From contig NZ_CP176395.1 in NCBI RefSeq assembly GCF_046244365.1, forward strand, positions 3,596,001 to 3,660,000: 64,000 bases of DNA. The letters run 5' to 3'. Below, in pieces: positions 23,596-31,603 of this stretch. This DNA is from Paenibacillus_V sp046244365. Lineage in GTDB: Bacteria > Bacillota > Bacilli > Paenibacillales > NBRC-103111. The notes under the pieces were generated by a model that saw only the letters and a program-made list of their open reading frames with translations, was not told where the DNA came from and searched no databases. A program made the position numbers and the translations under genes. Within the stretch, counting starts at the first letter, position 1, and each line of letters opens with the position of its first letter.

Positions 23596-26262
23596 ATGCA
23601 GGCATTCGGCGTATACGATCTGCGTTGCGATTATAAGAAAAACCCGCTCGGTACGGACGAACGGCGTCCGCGGCTTAGTTGGAAGCTGTCTGCGGCGGCG
23701 AGGGACGTCGCGCAATCCGCTTACCGGATTCAAGTATCCAAAAAAATTACGTTCGAGGCGCCGCTGTGGGACACGGACAGAACCGCAGGTGACCGTTCCG
23801 TTCATATCGTTTATGAAGGCCCGGAACTGGAATCGCGTACCCGTTATTATTACAGGGTGAACGTATGGGACCGGGCAGGTAACGAATCGGGCTGGAGCGA
23901 GGCGGCCTATTGGGAAACGGCGCTGCTCTCGCCTAGCGAATGGACTGCGGAGTGGATTACCGCACAGATTGCCAAGGACGAGCAAGGCGATGAGCCGTGT
24001 CATTTTTTGCGCAAAGAGTTCCTTCTGCAAGGTGAAATCCGATCCGCACGCATCTATGCGACCAGCCTCGGTCTATACCGCTTGTTTCTGAACGGGAAGC
24101 CTGCGGACGACACCTTGTTCGCACCGGGGTGGACCAGCTACAACAAGCGGCTGCAGTATCAGACCTACGACGTTACGGCGCTGCTCGGCCAAGGTGAGAA
24201 CGCGGTCGGCATCATGCTTGGCAACGGCTGGTACAAAGGCAATCTCGCGTGGGCGAATCAAAAGGATATTTACGGCAGCGAGAGGGCGGCGCTGCTTCAG
24301 CTTCATGTCGCATATGCGGATGGACGCGAGGAGGTTATCGTCTCGGACGGCAGTTGGACCGCTAGCAGCGGGCCGGTGCTGATGTCGGAAATTTATCATG
24401 GAGAAACGTATGATGCGCGGGAAGAGCTGGCCGGGTGGAACGAGCGCGGGTACGATGCCGGCGATTGGATGGCGGTTACGCTCCTCGTACGGGCCAAAGA
24501 TACGCTGATCGCGCAGGAGAACGAGCCTTGCCGGATCGTGCAGGAGCTGCGTCCGATTGAAGTCATCAGGACGCCAAACGGCGAAACCGTGCTGGACATG
24601 GGGCAGAACATGGTCGGGTGGATGCGTTTTACGGCGGAAGAGGAAGCCGGAACGGTCATTCGGCTTATGCATGCGGAGGTGCTCGACCGGGAGGGCAACT
24701 TCTATATCGGCAATCTGAGGAGCGCGAAGCAAACCGTTTCGTATACGTGCAAAGGGACGGGCGCGGAGACGTACGAGCCGTTTTTCTCCTTCCAAGGCTT
24801 CCGTTACGTCAAGGTGGAAGGAATGCGCGACGCTGGCGATCTGTCGGACCGTTTTGTCGGCTGCGTCATTCATACCGATATGGAGCAAACCGGAACGTTC
24901 CGCTGCTCGGACGAACTGGTCAACCAGCTGCAAAGCAACATTTTTTGGGGGCAAAAAGGCAATTTTCTCGACGTTCCGACGGATTGTCCGCAGAGGGACG
25001 AACGGCTTGGCTGGACGGGAGACGCCCAAGTCTTTATCCGGACGGCCGCCTACAATATGAATGTGGTGACCTTCTTCGAAAAGTGGTTGAAGGACTTGGC
25101 GGCGGATCAGCTGCCGAACGGAGGCGTTCCCGTTGTGATTCCGCACGTGCTTGGGCCCGATAGCCACTCCTCTGCGGCATGGGCCGATGCTGCGGTCATT
25201 TGCCCGTGGACGCTGTACGAGTGTTACGGCGATACCCGTGCGCTAGAGGCACAGTACGAGAGCATGAAGGCTTGGGTCGAGTACATGCGGGCGCAAGGAG
25301 AGAACGAGTTCTTGTGGAATACCGGAAAACATTACGGCGATTGGCTGGCGCTGGACGCGAGAGGCGACAGCTGCTTCGGGGCAACGCCGCATGATCTGAT
25401 AGCGACGGCGTTCTTCGCCTACTCGTCGAAGCTGCTCGCGAAGGCAGCCGATGCGCTCGGTAAACGGGAGGACGCGAGTCTGTACGAGCAAGTTTCGCGC
25501 AGCGTCGCAGAGCAATTCCGCCGCGAATTCGTGACGCCGAGCGGACGGGTTGCCGCGCCGACCCAGACGGCTTATGTGCTGGCGCTCATGTTCGATCTGC
25601 TGGAGGAGCGCGACCGGGAACGCGCGGCAGCCACGCTTGCCAAATACATTACGGATAATAAAGACCATTTGACGACGGGATTCGTCGGCACGCCGTATCT
25701 CTGTTTCGTTCTCAGCCGTTTCGGCTATACGGATTTGGCATATCGTCTTGTCCTGCAAAGGGAGTACCCGTCTTGGCTCTATTCGGTGACTAAGGGAGCG
25801 ACGACGATCTGGGAGCATTGGGACGGCATCAAGCCGGACGGTACGTTCTGGAGCGATTCGATGAACTCCTACAACCATTACGCATACGGCGCCGTCGGCG
25901 ACTGGCTGTACCGCGTAGCTTGCGGCATCGATACCGACGAGCGCGCGCCGGGCTACAAACGAATCCGGATCGCGCCGCAATTCGGCGAGACGCTTACGTT
26001 CGCCGAGGCTGCTTTCCAATCGGTGTACGGGGAAATCTCTGTGAAGTGGGACAAAACGGACGAAGGCATAACGACGGTCGATATCACGATCCCTGCGAAT
26101 ACGGATGCGGAGGTGGTGCTGCCCGGCGCGAAGCTGGACGCCGTTCTGGAAAGCGGAACGCCGCTGCCGCAAGCGGCCGGTATACGCTCATCCGAGCAGG
26201 TGGCGGGCGGCGTCCGGATGGACATCGGCTCAGGCACCTACCGTTTCTTGTATACGAATTAG
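23596..26262 (+). CDS. Alpha-L-rhamnosidase, glycoside hydrolase family 78
   Basis: An 888-residue enzyme that removes terminal L-rhamnose from glycosides or polysaccharides such as rhamnogalacturonan side chains. N-terminal beta-sandwich domains (TRYYYRVNVWD, ATSLGLYRLFLNG) precede the (alpha/alpha)6 catalytic domain. The hallmark DCPQRDERLGWTGD lies near residues 464-477 with the presumed general acid Glu, and WEHWDG near 738 supplies a second acidic residue. A C-terminal beta domain follows. No signal peptide is seen, so it should act on imported oligosaccharides. AAAAGGGAGAG precedes the ATG. A terminator follows. Confidence 0.93.
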   Translation: MQAFGVYDLRCDYKKNPLGTDERRPRLSWKLSAAARDVAQSAYRIQVSKKITFEAPLWDTDRTAGDRSVHIVYEGPELESRTRYYYRVNVWDRAGNESGWSEAAYWETALLSPSEWTAEWITAQIAKDEQGDEPCHFLRKEFLLQGEIRSARIYATSLGLYRLFLNGKPADDTLFAPGWTSYNKRLQYQTYDVTALLGQGENAVGIMLGNGWYKGNLAWANQKDIYGSERAALLQLHVAYADGREEVIVSDGSWTASSGPVLMSEIYHGETYDAREELAGWNERGYDAGDWMAVTLLVRAKDTLIAQENEPCRIVQELRPIEVIRTPNGETVLDMGQNMVGWMRFTAEEEAGTVIRLMHAEVLDREGNFYIGNLRSAKQTVSYTCKGTGAETYEPFFSFQGFRYVKVEGMRDAGDLSDRFVGCVIHTDMEQTGTFRCSDELVNQLQSNIFWGQKGNFLDVPTDCPQRDERLGWTGDAQVFIRTAAYNMNVVTFFEKWLKDLAADQLPNGGVPVVIPHVLGPDSHSSAAWADAAVICPWTLYECYGDTRALEAQYESMKAWVEYMRAQGENEFLWNTGKHYGDWLALDARGDSCFGATPHDLIATAFFAYSSKLLAKAADALGKREDASLYEQVSRSVAEQFRREFVTPSGRVAAPTQTAYVLALMFDLLEERDRERAAATLAKYITDNKDHLTTGFVGTPYLCFVLSRFGYTDLAYRLVLQREYPSWLYSVTKGATTIWEHWDGIKPDGTFWSDSMNSYNHYAYGAVGDWLYRVACGIDTDERAPGYKRIRIAPQFGETLTFAEAAFQSVYGEISVKWDKTDEGITTVDITIPANTDAEVVLPGAKLDAVLESGTPLPQAAGIRSSEQVAGGVRMDIGSGTYRFLYTN

Positions 26263-26285
26263 CCAAACCTTATATCGGCAGCGCC

Positions 26286-26327
26286 AATCGTTCCCTTCCG
26301 CCCGGGCGGACAGGGGACGATTTTTTT
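26286..26327 (+). terminator. Intrinsic terminator after the rhamnosidase gene
   Basis: ATCGTTCCC pairs with GGGGACGAT around an inner CCGCCCGGGCGG hairpin, followed by seven T residues. Confidence 0.85.
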
Positions 26328-26426
26328 GCTGAGCAAGCATTTCGTCATGCCGAGGCCAGGAAGGCAGGAAAGGAAAAAAACCATACTGGAACGGTTCCCG
26401 CCGGTCACAAATCGTTGCATTTTGGA

Positions 26427-26440
26427 GTGATTGCAATCAC
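26427..26440. promoter_or_regulatory. Candidate Crp/Fnr-family operator upstream of hmp
   Basis: GTGATTGCAATCAC is a perfect 14-base palindrome containing GTGA-N6-TCAC. It is centred about 43 bases upstream of the start site expected from the -10 box TATACT (26465-26470), a typical activator position. Confidence 0.55.
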
Positions 26441-26464
26441 ATAGCCGGGTACTCCGTCTTGTAT

Positions 26465-26470
26465 ATACTT
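26465..26470 (+). promoter_or_regulatory. -10 box of the hmp promoter
   Basis: TATACT matches five of six -10 positions, with no good -35 box. The palindrome at 26427-26440 occupies that region, as expected for an activator-dependent promoter. Confidence 0.45.
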
Positions 26471-26507
26471 GGCTCATATCGACGATTAGGAAAGCGGGGA
26501 GATCAGA

Positions 26508-27755
26508 ATGTTAAACCAGAATACGATTCAAATCATCAAATCGACGGTGCCGGTGCTCGAGGTTCATGGAACGGCCATCACGAAACGGTTTTACGAAATG
26601 CTGTTCGCCAATCATCCGGAGCTCTTGAATATTTTTAATCATGTCAACCAGAAGCAAGGAAGGCAGCAGACGGCGCTCGCGAACGCGGTATACGCTGCGG
26701 CCTTGCATATCGACAAGCTGGAGACGATTCTCCCCGTCGTGAAGCAGATCGGTCATAAGCACCGCAGTCTCGGCATTCAAGCGGAACATTATCCGATTGT
26801 CGGACGGCATCTGCTCATGGCGATTAAGGACGTGCTTAGAGACGCCGCAACGGAAGAGATTTTGCAGGCATGGGCGGAGGCGTACGACGTTATCGCGGGG
26901 GCGTTCATCGGCGTGGAAGCGGAGATGTACGAGCAATCCGAACGGCAGGCCGGAGGCTGGTCCGGGTTTCGGGCGTTCCGCGTGGAGAGAAAGGTCGCCG
27001 AAAGCGACGTCATCAGCTCGTTCTATCTGGTTCCCGTTGACGGAAAAGCGATTGCGGCATTCGAACCCGGACAGTATGTCAGCGTGATGCTGGAAATGCC
27101 TGGCGAGTCGCATACGCATATCAGGCAGTACAGCCTTTCGGATGCCCCGGGCAAACCTTATTACCGGATAACCGTAAAACGCGAAGACGGCGCTTCGGAC
27201 CGTCCTGCTGGGAAAGCTTCTAAGTACCTGCACGAGCATGTCATGGAAGGCGACGTTTTGCCTATATCGGCACCTGCCGGTGACTTTACGCTGGACCGGG
27301 ACGATTCCCGTCCGGTTGTCCTGATCAGCGGCGGGGTCGGCTTGACGCCGATGGTGAGCATGCTGAACGTGCTGGCGGAGGAATATCCGGAGCGTCAAGT
27401 AACATTCATCCATGCGGCCCAGAACGGGGACGTTCACGCGATGAAGGAGCAAGTGGAGCACTTGGCCCGCAGCCATTCGCATATTCAGGCATACTGGTGC
27501 TACGAGAAGCCGACTGCAGACGACAAAGAGAGGAACGATTTTCATAAAGAAGGCTATATCGATCTGCCTTGGCTGCAAGCCATCGTTCCGTCCAAGGATG
27601 CGGTTTTCTACTTTTGCGGTCCGGTACACTTCATGATAGCGCTAAACGGCGCTCTGCGGGAATGGGGAATTCCGGCTTCAGACATTCGCTATGAGTTTTT
27701 CGGGCCTGCCGGAAGCTTGGAGCATTCCCCGGAACCGAAGCCGGTGGAAGCATAG
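26508..27755 (+). CDS. hmp: Flavohemoprotein (nitric oxide dioxygenase)
   Basis: A 415-residue NO-detoxifying enzyme oxidising NO to nitrate with O2 and NAD(P)H. The globin domain (1-140) has Tyr29, Gln53, proximal His85 and Tyr95 in the positions known from E. coli Hmp. The FAD domain shows RQYSLSD, and the NAD domain shows GGVGLTPMVSML and FYFCGPVHFM. All key residues are present, and GCGGGGAG precedes the ATG. A palindrome sits upstream. A Crp-family regulator gene is convergent downstream and may control it. Confidence 0.95.
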   Translation: MLNQNTIQIIKSTVPVLEVHGTAITKRFYEMLFANHPELLNIFNHVNQKQGRQQTALANAVYAAALHIDKLETILPVVKQIGHKHRSLGIQAEHYPIVGRHLLMAIKDVLRDAATEEILQAWAEAYDVIAGAFIGVEAEMYEQSERQAGGWSGFRAFRVERKVAESDVISSFYLVPVDGKAIAAFEPGQYVSVMLEMPGESHTHIRQYSLSDAPGKPYYRITVKREDGASDRPAGKASKYLHEHVMEGDVLPISAPAGDFTLDRDDSRPVVLISGGVGLTPMVSMLNVLAEEYPERQVTFIHAAQNGDVHAMKEQVEHLARSHSHIQAYWCYEKPTADDKERNDFHKEGYIDLPWLQAIVPSKDAVFYFCGPVHFMIALNGALREWGIPASDIRYEFFGPAGSLEHSPEPKPVEA

Positions 27756-27770
27756 GGGATCCCATAACGT

Positions 27771-28277
27771 TCAACGATCGGCTGTCTGCGCGCGCAGCAG
27801 CCGATTGACCGTTTCGCGGCGCAGTCCGATCAACTGGCCGATTTCCTCCTGAGTCAGCACATCCGTGATATCCGCAGGACCGATGTAGGCAAGGAACCAC
27901 GACTGGAGTTTTCGCAGCTTCATAGCGGGAGCCATTTCGGTCAACTGATCGATACGCTGCTGCATCATACGGAGCTTCTCCTGCAGCAGAATGGCGATCG
28001 AGCGGCTCTTCTGCGGATCTTGCTCGAGCTCGAGATACCACTGCTTTGCCGGGTAGATTTCAATCTCGCATGCAACGAGTGCGACGGCCGTGCCGAAGTA
28101 AGGATTCGGGCTAATTAAGGAATGATGCGGAATGATTTCGTTCGGTAAGATAATATTGACGAGGAAGGAGCTGCCGTCTTCATGGACGCGGACGATTTTG
28201 AGAAGTCCGCTCTTTAGATGGTAAAGGGGCCCGGTTTCTCCTTGCCGAAAAAGCGTCTCCCCCTTATGCAAAATCAT
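27771..28277 (-). CDS. Crp/Fnr-family regulator, short form
   Basis: A 168-residue protein starting directly at beta strand 1 of the cyclic-nucleotide-binding fold (LHKGETLFRQGETGPLYHL), about 50 residues shorter than typical family members. The dimer helix (QQRIDQLTEM) and C-terminal winged helix (LTQEEIGQLIGLRRETVNRL) are present. The recognition helix carries RETVNR, similar to the RExxGR of E. coli Crp that reads GTGA half-sites. Only one Cys is seen, so an Fnr-type iron-sulfur cluster is unlikely. GGGAGG lies before the ATG, supporting the short start. It converges on hmp, 15 bases away, and may regulate it. Confidence 0.85.
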   Translation of the reverse strand: MILHKGETLFRQGETGPLYHLKSGLLKIVRVHEDGSSFLVNIILPNEIIPHHSLISPNPYFGTAVALVACEIEIYPAKQWYLELEQDPQKSRSIAILLQEKLRMMQQRIDQLTEMAPAMKLRKLQSWFLAYIGPADITDVLTQEEIGQLIGLRRETVNRLLRAQTADR

Positions 28278-28477
28278 GGTTGCGATCCTCCCTTATCGGG
28301 TCCATCGCGCGGCAGGCGCAGCAATGGCCATTATGGACTAGGGTAATCTTTTCGAATAGGAATATCAAGAGTAGGCGCCCGGGACGGCGGATCCGATTTT
28401 TTGGATAAGGAAAGAAGGGGATCAGCGACGCTTCGCGAACTGTTATCTTGGATACGAAACCGAGGTGATGAGGTCTG

Positions 28478-29119
28478 ATGGCGAAGCAAAAGCATTATGT
28501 CGTATGGGTAGGAAAGAAGCCGGGCATTTATACGAGCTGGACCGATTGCCAGGCACAGGTCAACAAAGTGGCGGATGCGAAGTTCAAGGCGTTCGAATCG
28601 CGGCAGGAGGCCGAGGCGGCGCTGAAAGCCGGCTGGCAGAAGTACTGGGGACAAGGCGCGAAAACAAAGCCGGCAGAACAAAAACGGGCTCCGCAAGCGG
28701 ATATTGCAGAAGAAATCGACTACGACAGCATCTCCGTGGACGTCGGGACGAACGGCAATCCCGGGCCGGTCGAATTCAAGGGCGTCGATACCCGGACGGG
28801 AGAGACGATCTTCGCATACGGCCCGATTCGCAAAGGAACGAATAATCTCGGCGAGTTTCTGGCGATCGTCTATGCGCTCAAGTACTTGCAGAAGATTGGA
28901 AGCCATAAAACGGTCTATACGGACTCCGTAAATGCGATCAAATGGATCAAACAAAAGGCCGTTTCCTCAACGCTGGCGCGCGACGAGTCCACGAAAGAAA
29001 TTTGGGACCTGGTCGATCGTGCCGAGGATTGGCTCAAAACCAATAAGTACGAAAACAAGATCGTCAAATGGCAAACAAAGCTATGGGGAGAAATCAAAGC
29101 CGACTACGGCAGAAAATGA
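28478..29119 (+). CDS. rnhA: Ribonuclease H with N-terminal viroplasmin-type domain
   Basis: A 213-residue protein. Residues 1-50 (HYVVWVGKKPGIYTSWTDCQ) match the RNA/DNA hybrid-binding domain also found in eukaryotic RNase H1. A charged linker follows, then the RNase H fold: SVDVGTNGNPGPVEF with the first Asp, NNLGEFLAIVYAL with Glu, and VYTDSVNAIKWIK with Asp. A late Asp in WGEIKADYG completes the DEDD set. It degrades RNA in RNA/DNA hybrids. GAGGTGATGAGG precedes the ATG. It stands alone with its own terminator. Confidence 0.9.
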   Translation: MAKQKHYVVWVGKKPGIYTSWTDCQAQVNKVADAKFKAFESRQEAEAALKAGWQKYWGQGAKTKPAEQKRAPQADIAEEIDYDSISVDVGTNGNPGPVEFKGVDTRTGETIFAYGPIRKGTNNLGEFLAIVYALKYLQKIGSHKTVYTDSVNAIKWIKQKAVSSTLARDESTKEIWDLVDRAEDWLKTNKYENKIVKWQTKLWGEIKADYGRK

Positions 29120-29127
29120 AACCGCAC

Positions 29128-29182
29128 AAAAAAGACCGGCATACGCGAGTACGGAGCGAGTGCCGGTCTTTTGGTTTTTTTT
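29128..29182 (+). terminator. Intrinsic terminator after rnhA
   Basis: AAAAGACCGGCA and TGCCGGTCTTTT form a 12-bp stem around a 19-base loop, followed by GG and eight T residues. Confidence 0.8.
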
Positions 29183-29214
29183 GCGGACGGTGCAATTGCT
29201 TGTTCTAATACCGC

Positions 29215-29510
29215 TTAACGCTGCTTACGGACATGCGCCTTCCGCAGCAAATAAACGAAATACGGCGCGCCGATGACGGCCGTCATGATGCCGACCGGCA
29301 CCTCGCGCGGGATAATGATGATCCGGCCGAGGCAGTCGCCGAGCAGCATCAGATCGGCCCCGATGAGCGCGGCGAGCGGAATGAGCCATTGGTGTCTGCC
29401 GCCGACGATGCTGCGGGCAATGTGAGGCGCAATCAGGCCGATAAACCCGATGGCTCCGACGGCCGACACGGAGATGACTAAGCTTCTGAGGAGAAAATGA
29501 TTCGTTGAAA
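29215..29510 (-). pseudogene. 3' remnant of a FecCD-type iron-siderophore permease
   Basis: The last 95 or so residues of a BtuC/FecCD permease are readable: VGAIGFIGLIAPHIARSIVG, the PLAALIGADLMLLGDCLGR helix and EVPVGIMTAVIGAPYFVYLL. An intact protein has about 330 residues with ten helices. Here only the final helices remain. The open frame continues upstream to 29799 but with unrelated residues, so the homologous part begins near 29500. No partner ATPase or binding protein is nearby. It is a decayed fragment from rearrangement. Confidence 0.8.
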
Positions 29511-29563
29511 CCGCTTGGCCCGGCATGGGATGGCATGGGTTAAGAAAGAATTCGAGGTGTCGG

Positions 29564-29710
29564 ATGAACAGCATAGGGAAGCGTGCAATCAAGTACAAAA
29601 TAACCTTGTATCCGACATACATTTTGCAAAAGATGAAAACCAAAGAGTTGAGTTTGATCACCAACGATTTTGAAGACGTGAAAAAAGCGTCGAAGGCTAG
29701 AAACAAATAA
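29564..29710 (+). CDS. Small basic hypothetical protein
   Basis: A 48-residue frame beginning MNSIGKRAIKYKITLYPTYI, rich in Lys. A GAGGTG ribosome-like site lies seven bases before the ATG. It overlaps antisense to the upstream part of the permease-remnant frame and lies at the edge of a repeat-rich region. No family was recognised, and it could be a chance frame or a fragment. Confidence 0.3.
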   Translation: MNSIGKRAIKYKITLYPTYILQKMKTKELSLITNDFEDVKKASKARNK

Positions 29711-29797
29711 GCTCGTGGGTAACCGGTAAAAGCGATTTTGACCGGAATAACGGACTTTAGAGTGCTTATGGCATGGTATCTTGCCCCGTTCGGAGTC

Positions 29798-30639
29798 ATA
29801 ACGGATTTCGGAGGCGTTATTTTGTCATATCCGGCTTATGTCTGCTGCTAAGCGGCCGAATAAGACCGCGAAAATCCGCTATCTCGTTTGAATCGTCCGA
29901 TCGGCAGTAAATAGCGCCTCAAAAATCCGTTATTATCGGTACGGTACATACCGTATTTACTCAACGAAAGCCGCGATAGAAACCAATCCGCAATGGCATT
30001 TGTTCCGAAGCGGGTTGTGCCAAACGTAGAGATGGTCAATCAGGATTGTTTGAATGACTCGCGGAATTAAGGGAGACCGCAGAGTGTAAGCAGGGCGTGA
30101 CTTTGATGCCGCAGCCCTTTTGCGATTCGTATACCTCAATTCGGCCCGTGAGAAGCCGCCTTCTCAACGCGTAGATATATAGCATTTACCTTTGACGACG
30201 CAAGGCGTTTTTTTCAATTTTTCAGAAAGTTTATCGTGGAAGTCGCTCTAAATCTCGGTAAACGCGCTTGTCCCTAAAAGGACGGCGAAGCCGTTTTTCC
30301 TTGAAGATAAAGAATTATATGGTGTTCCCCTTACTTGAATTAGAAAGTATAAATCTTTCCTGTATGGAAGCGTGCAGGGATTCCCAACTTCAAGTAAAAG
30401 ATTGGATAGGGTTCCCATCATAAAGAAGCAGCAGGATGGGACTTTAATAAGGAATGAGCGGAACGTCAGTCCCTTATTTCTTGTTTCGAGCGGTAATCGA
30501 CGCTTAACGGAACGAGAGTGCGTTATTTTCGGCAAAACGCCAATGCATCATTCAAAAAGAGGCGAATAGCGTACTGCCGTTCCGCTTGGCAATGAAATCG
30601 AGAGTGAATGCGGCCAATAGCACATCTGCGTTCCGTCTG
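29798..30639. repeat. Seven copies of an AATARCG...TCCGYTA short interspersed repeat
   Basis: Copies are at 29798-29821 (-), 29859-29882 (+), 29910-29934 (+), 30457-30478 (-), 30504-30527 (-), 30565-30588 (+) and 30616-30639 (+). Each is 22-25 bp, starting AATA and ending TCCGYTA, TCCGYTT or a close variant, with a variable middle. The first three share CCTC...AAATCCG middles, and the last four share CGTTCCG. Confidence 0.75.
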
Positions 30640-30676
30640 GGAACAAAGGCGTAACAGGAAGCAGCAAAGGAGAGCA

Positions 30677-30804
30677 GAGGGAATGGGTAGGGGGGCTGCA
30701 AAGGAGCTTCGCTATGGGCCACCTTTGAAATCGTGTGATACCCGCAAAACCAATTCCAGATCACACGATTTCAAGAGCGGTTGAAAGCCCCTACCCATTC
30801 CCTC
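30677..30804. repeat. Nested perfect inverted repeats (possible structured RNA or small element)
   Basis: An outer 17-bp pair (30677-30693 with 30788-30804, GAGGGAATGGGTAGGGG) encloses an inner 15-bp pair (30725-30739 with 30760-30774, TTGAAATCGTGTGAT). Both are perfect and are separated by asymmetric unpaired segments. An intrinsic terminator follows 35 bases downstream. Confidence 0.8.
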
Positions 30805-30838
30805 CCACACGCACAAACGTAGAGCCATGCACCAAAGG

Positions 30839-30866
30839 ACCGTCCGTGATTTCCGGACGGTTTTTC
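30839..30866 (+). terminator. Intrinsic terminator downstream of the nested inverted repeat
   Basis: CCGTCCG and CGGACGG pair around a seven-base loop, followed by five T residues. No protein gene ends upstream, so a noncoding transcript may end here. Confidence 0.75.
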
Positions 30867-30970
30867 TTGCTCCCCGAGCATTCGCTATTAATTCCGCTCA
30901 TTTTGGTAAACAATTGTCATATGGCGTTCAAGAACCGCCAGTGCGATTGCAGCAGGAAGGGCTGAGGGGC

Positions 30971-31501
30971 ATGAACGGCTTGGAAACGATTGTGACGATC
31001 GTCGTCATGAACATCGTCTATGTGTCGCTTTTTACGATCCGCATTATTCTGGTCATGAAATCGAGGAGGCTGCTGGCTTCCTTCATTAGCATGTTCGAAG
31101 TTTTCGCCTACTTGATGGGCCTGAATATCGTCTTGAGCAATATCGACAAACCGCTTAATTTGGCCGCTTATTGCATCGGCTGGGGCGGCGGGGTATGGCT
31201 GGGGATCAAGATCGAAGAATGGCTCGCGCTCGGGTATTCGACTTTGCAGATCGTGGTCGAAACCAGCTCCGGTACGCTGCCCGCCCTGCTGAGGGAGAAA
31301 GGGTTCGGCGTGACGAACTGGATGGCCGAAGGAAAGGACGGCCCGCGGCTCGTGATGGAGGTGCTGACCAAACGAAACCTGGAAAAGCATCTGCTGAAGC
31401 TGATCCAGGAAATTGCCCCGAAGGCATTCGTCATTTCCTACGAGCCGAGGGCGTTTCGCGGAGGGTTTTGGACCAAGCGGCTGAAGAACGGGAAAACTTG
31501 A
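30971..31501 (+). CDS. UPF0316/DUF2179 membrane protein (YebE-like)
   Basis: A 176-residue protein with three hydrophobic helices (MNIVYVSLFTIRIILVMKS, FAYLMGLNIVLSNI, AAYCIGWGGGVWLG) and a soluble C-terminal DUF2179 domain (TLQIVVETSSGTLPALLREK through YEPRAF). This matches the UPF0316 family of Firmicutes, of unknown function. The ATG at 30971 is chosen because the membrane protein begins there and GAGGGG is nearby. A longer frame upstream would cross the terminator at 30839. Confidence 0.85.
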   Translation: MNGLETIVTIVVMNIVYVSLFTIRIILVMKSRRLLASFISMFEVFAYLMGLNIVLSNIDKPLNLAAYCIGWGGGVWLGIKIEEWLALGYSTLQIVVETSSGTLPALLREKGFGVTNWMAEGKDGPRLVMEVLTKRNLEKHLLKLIQEIAPKAFVISYEPRAFRGGFWTKRLKNGKT

Positions 31502-31603
31502 ACGTTTGCGAAGCGGGATTGTCGGTTCCGGCATGATTGCGAGGCGAACCGGACACGATAAATGATAGGAAGTTGCCGGGATTTTGCATAAGGGGTTGAG
31601 CGG

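Larger units (their letters stand above)
29511..30660. other. Repeat-rich noncoding region
   Basis: About 1.1 kb with no supported gene apart from the possible small frame at 29564. It holds seven copies of a short interspersed repeat and a small ACGGC/GCCGT hairpin with a T-run at 30282-30298 (a possible terminator). The rest has no recognised content. Confidence 0.6.

Noticed and set aside
26511..27629. Open frame of about 370 codons opposite hmp
   Set aside because: The flavohemoprotein on the other strand has all catalytic residues, so this is a shadow frame.
30282..30298. ACGGC-GAA-GCCGT hairpin with five T residues
   Set aside because: The stem is only five base pairs and no gene ends upstream, so it is mentioned in the region note but not called as a terminator.
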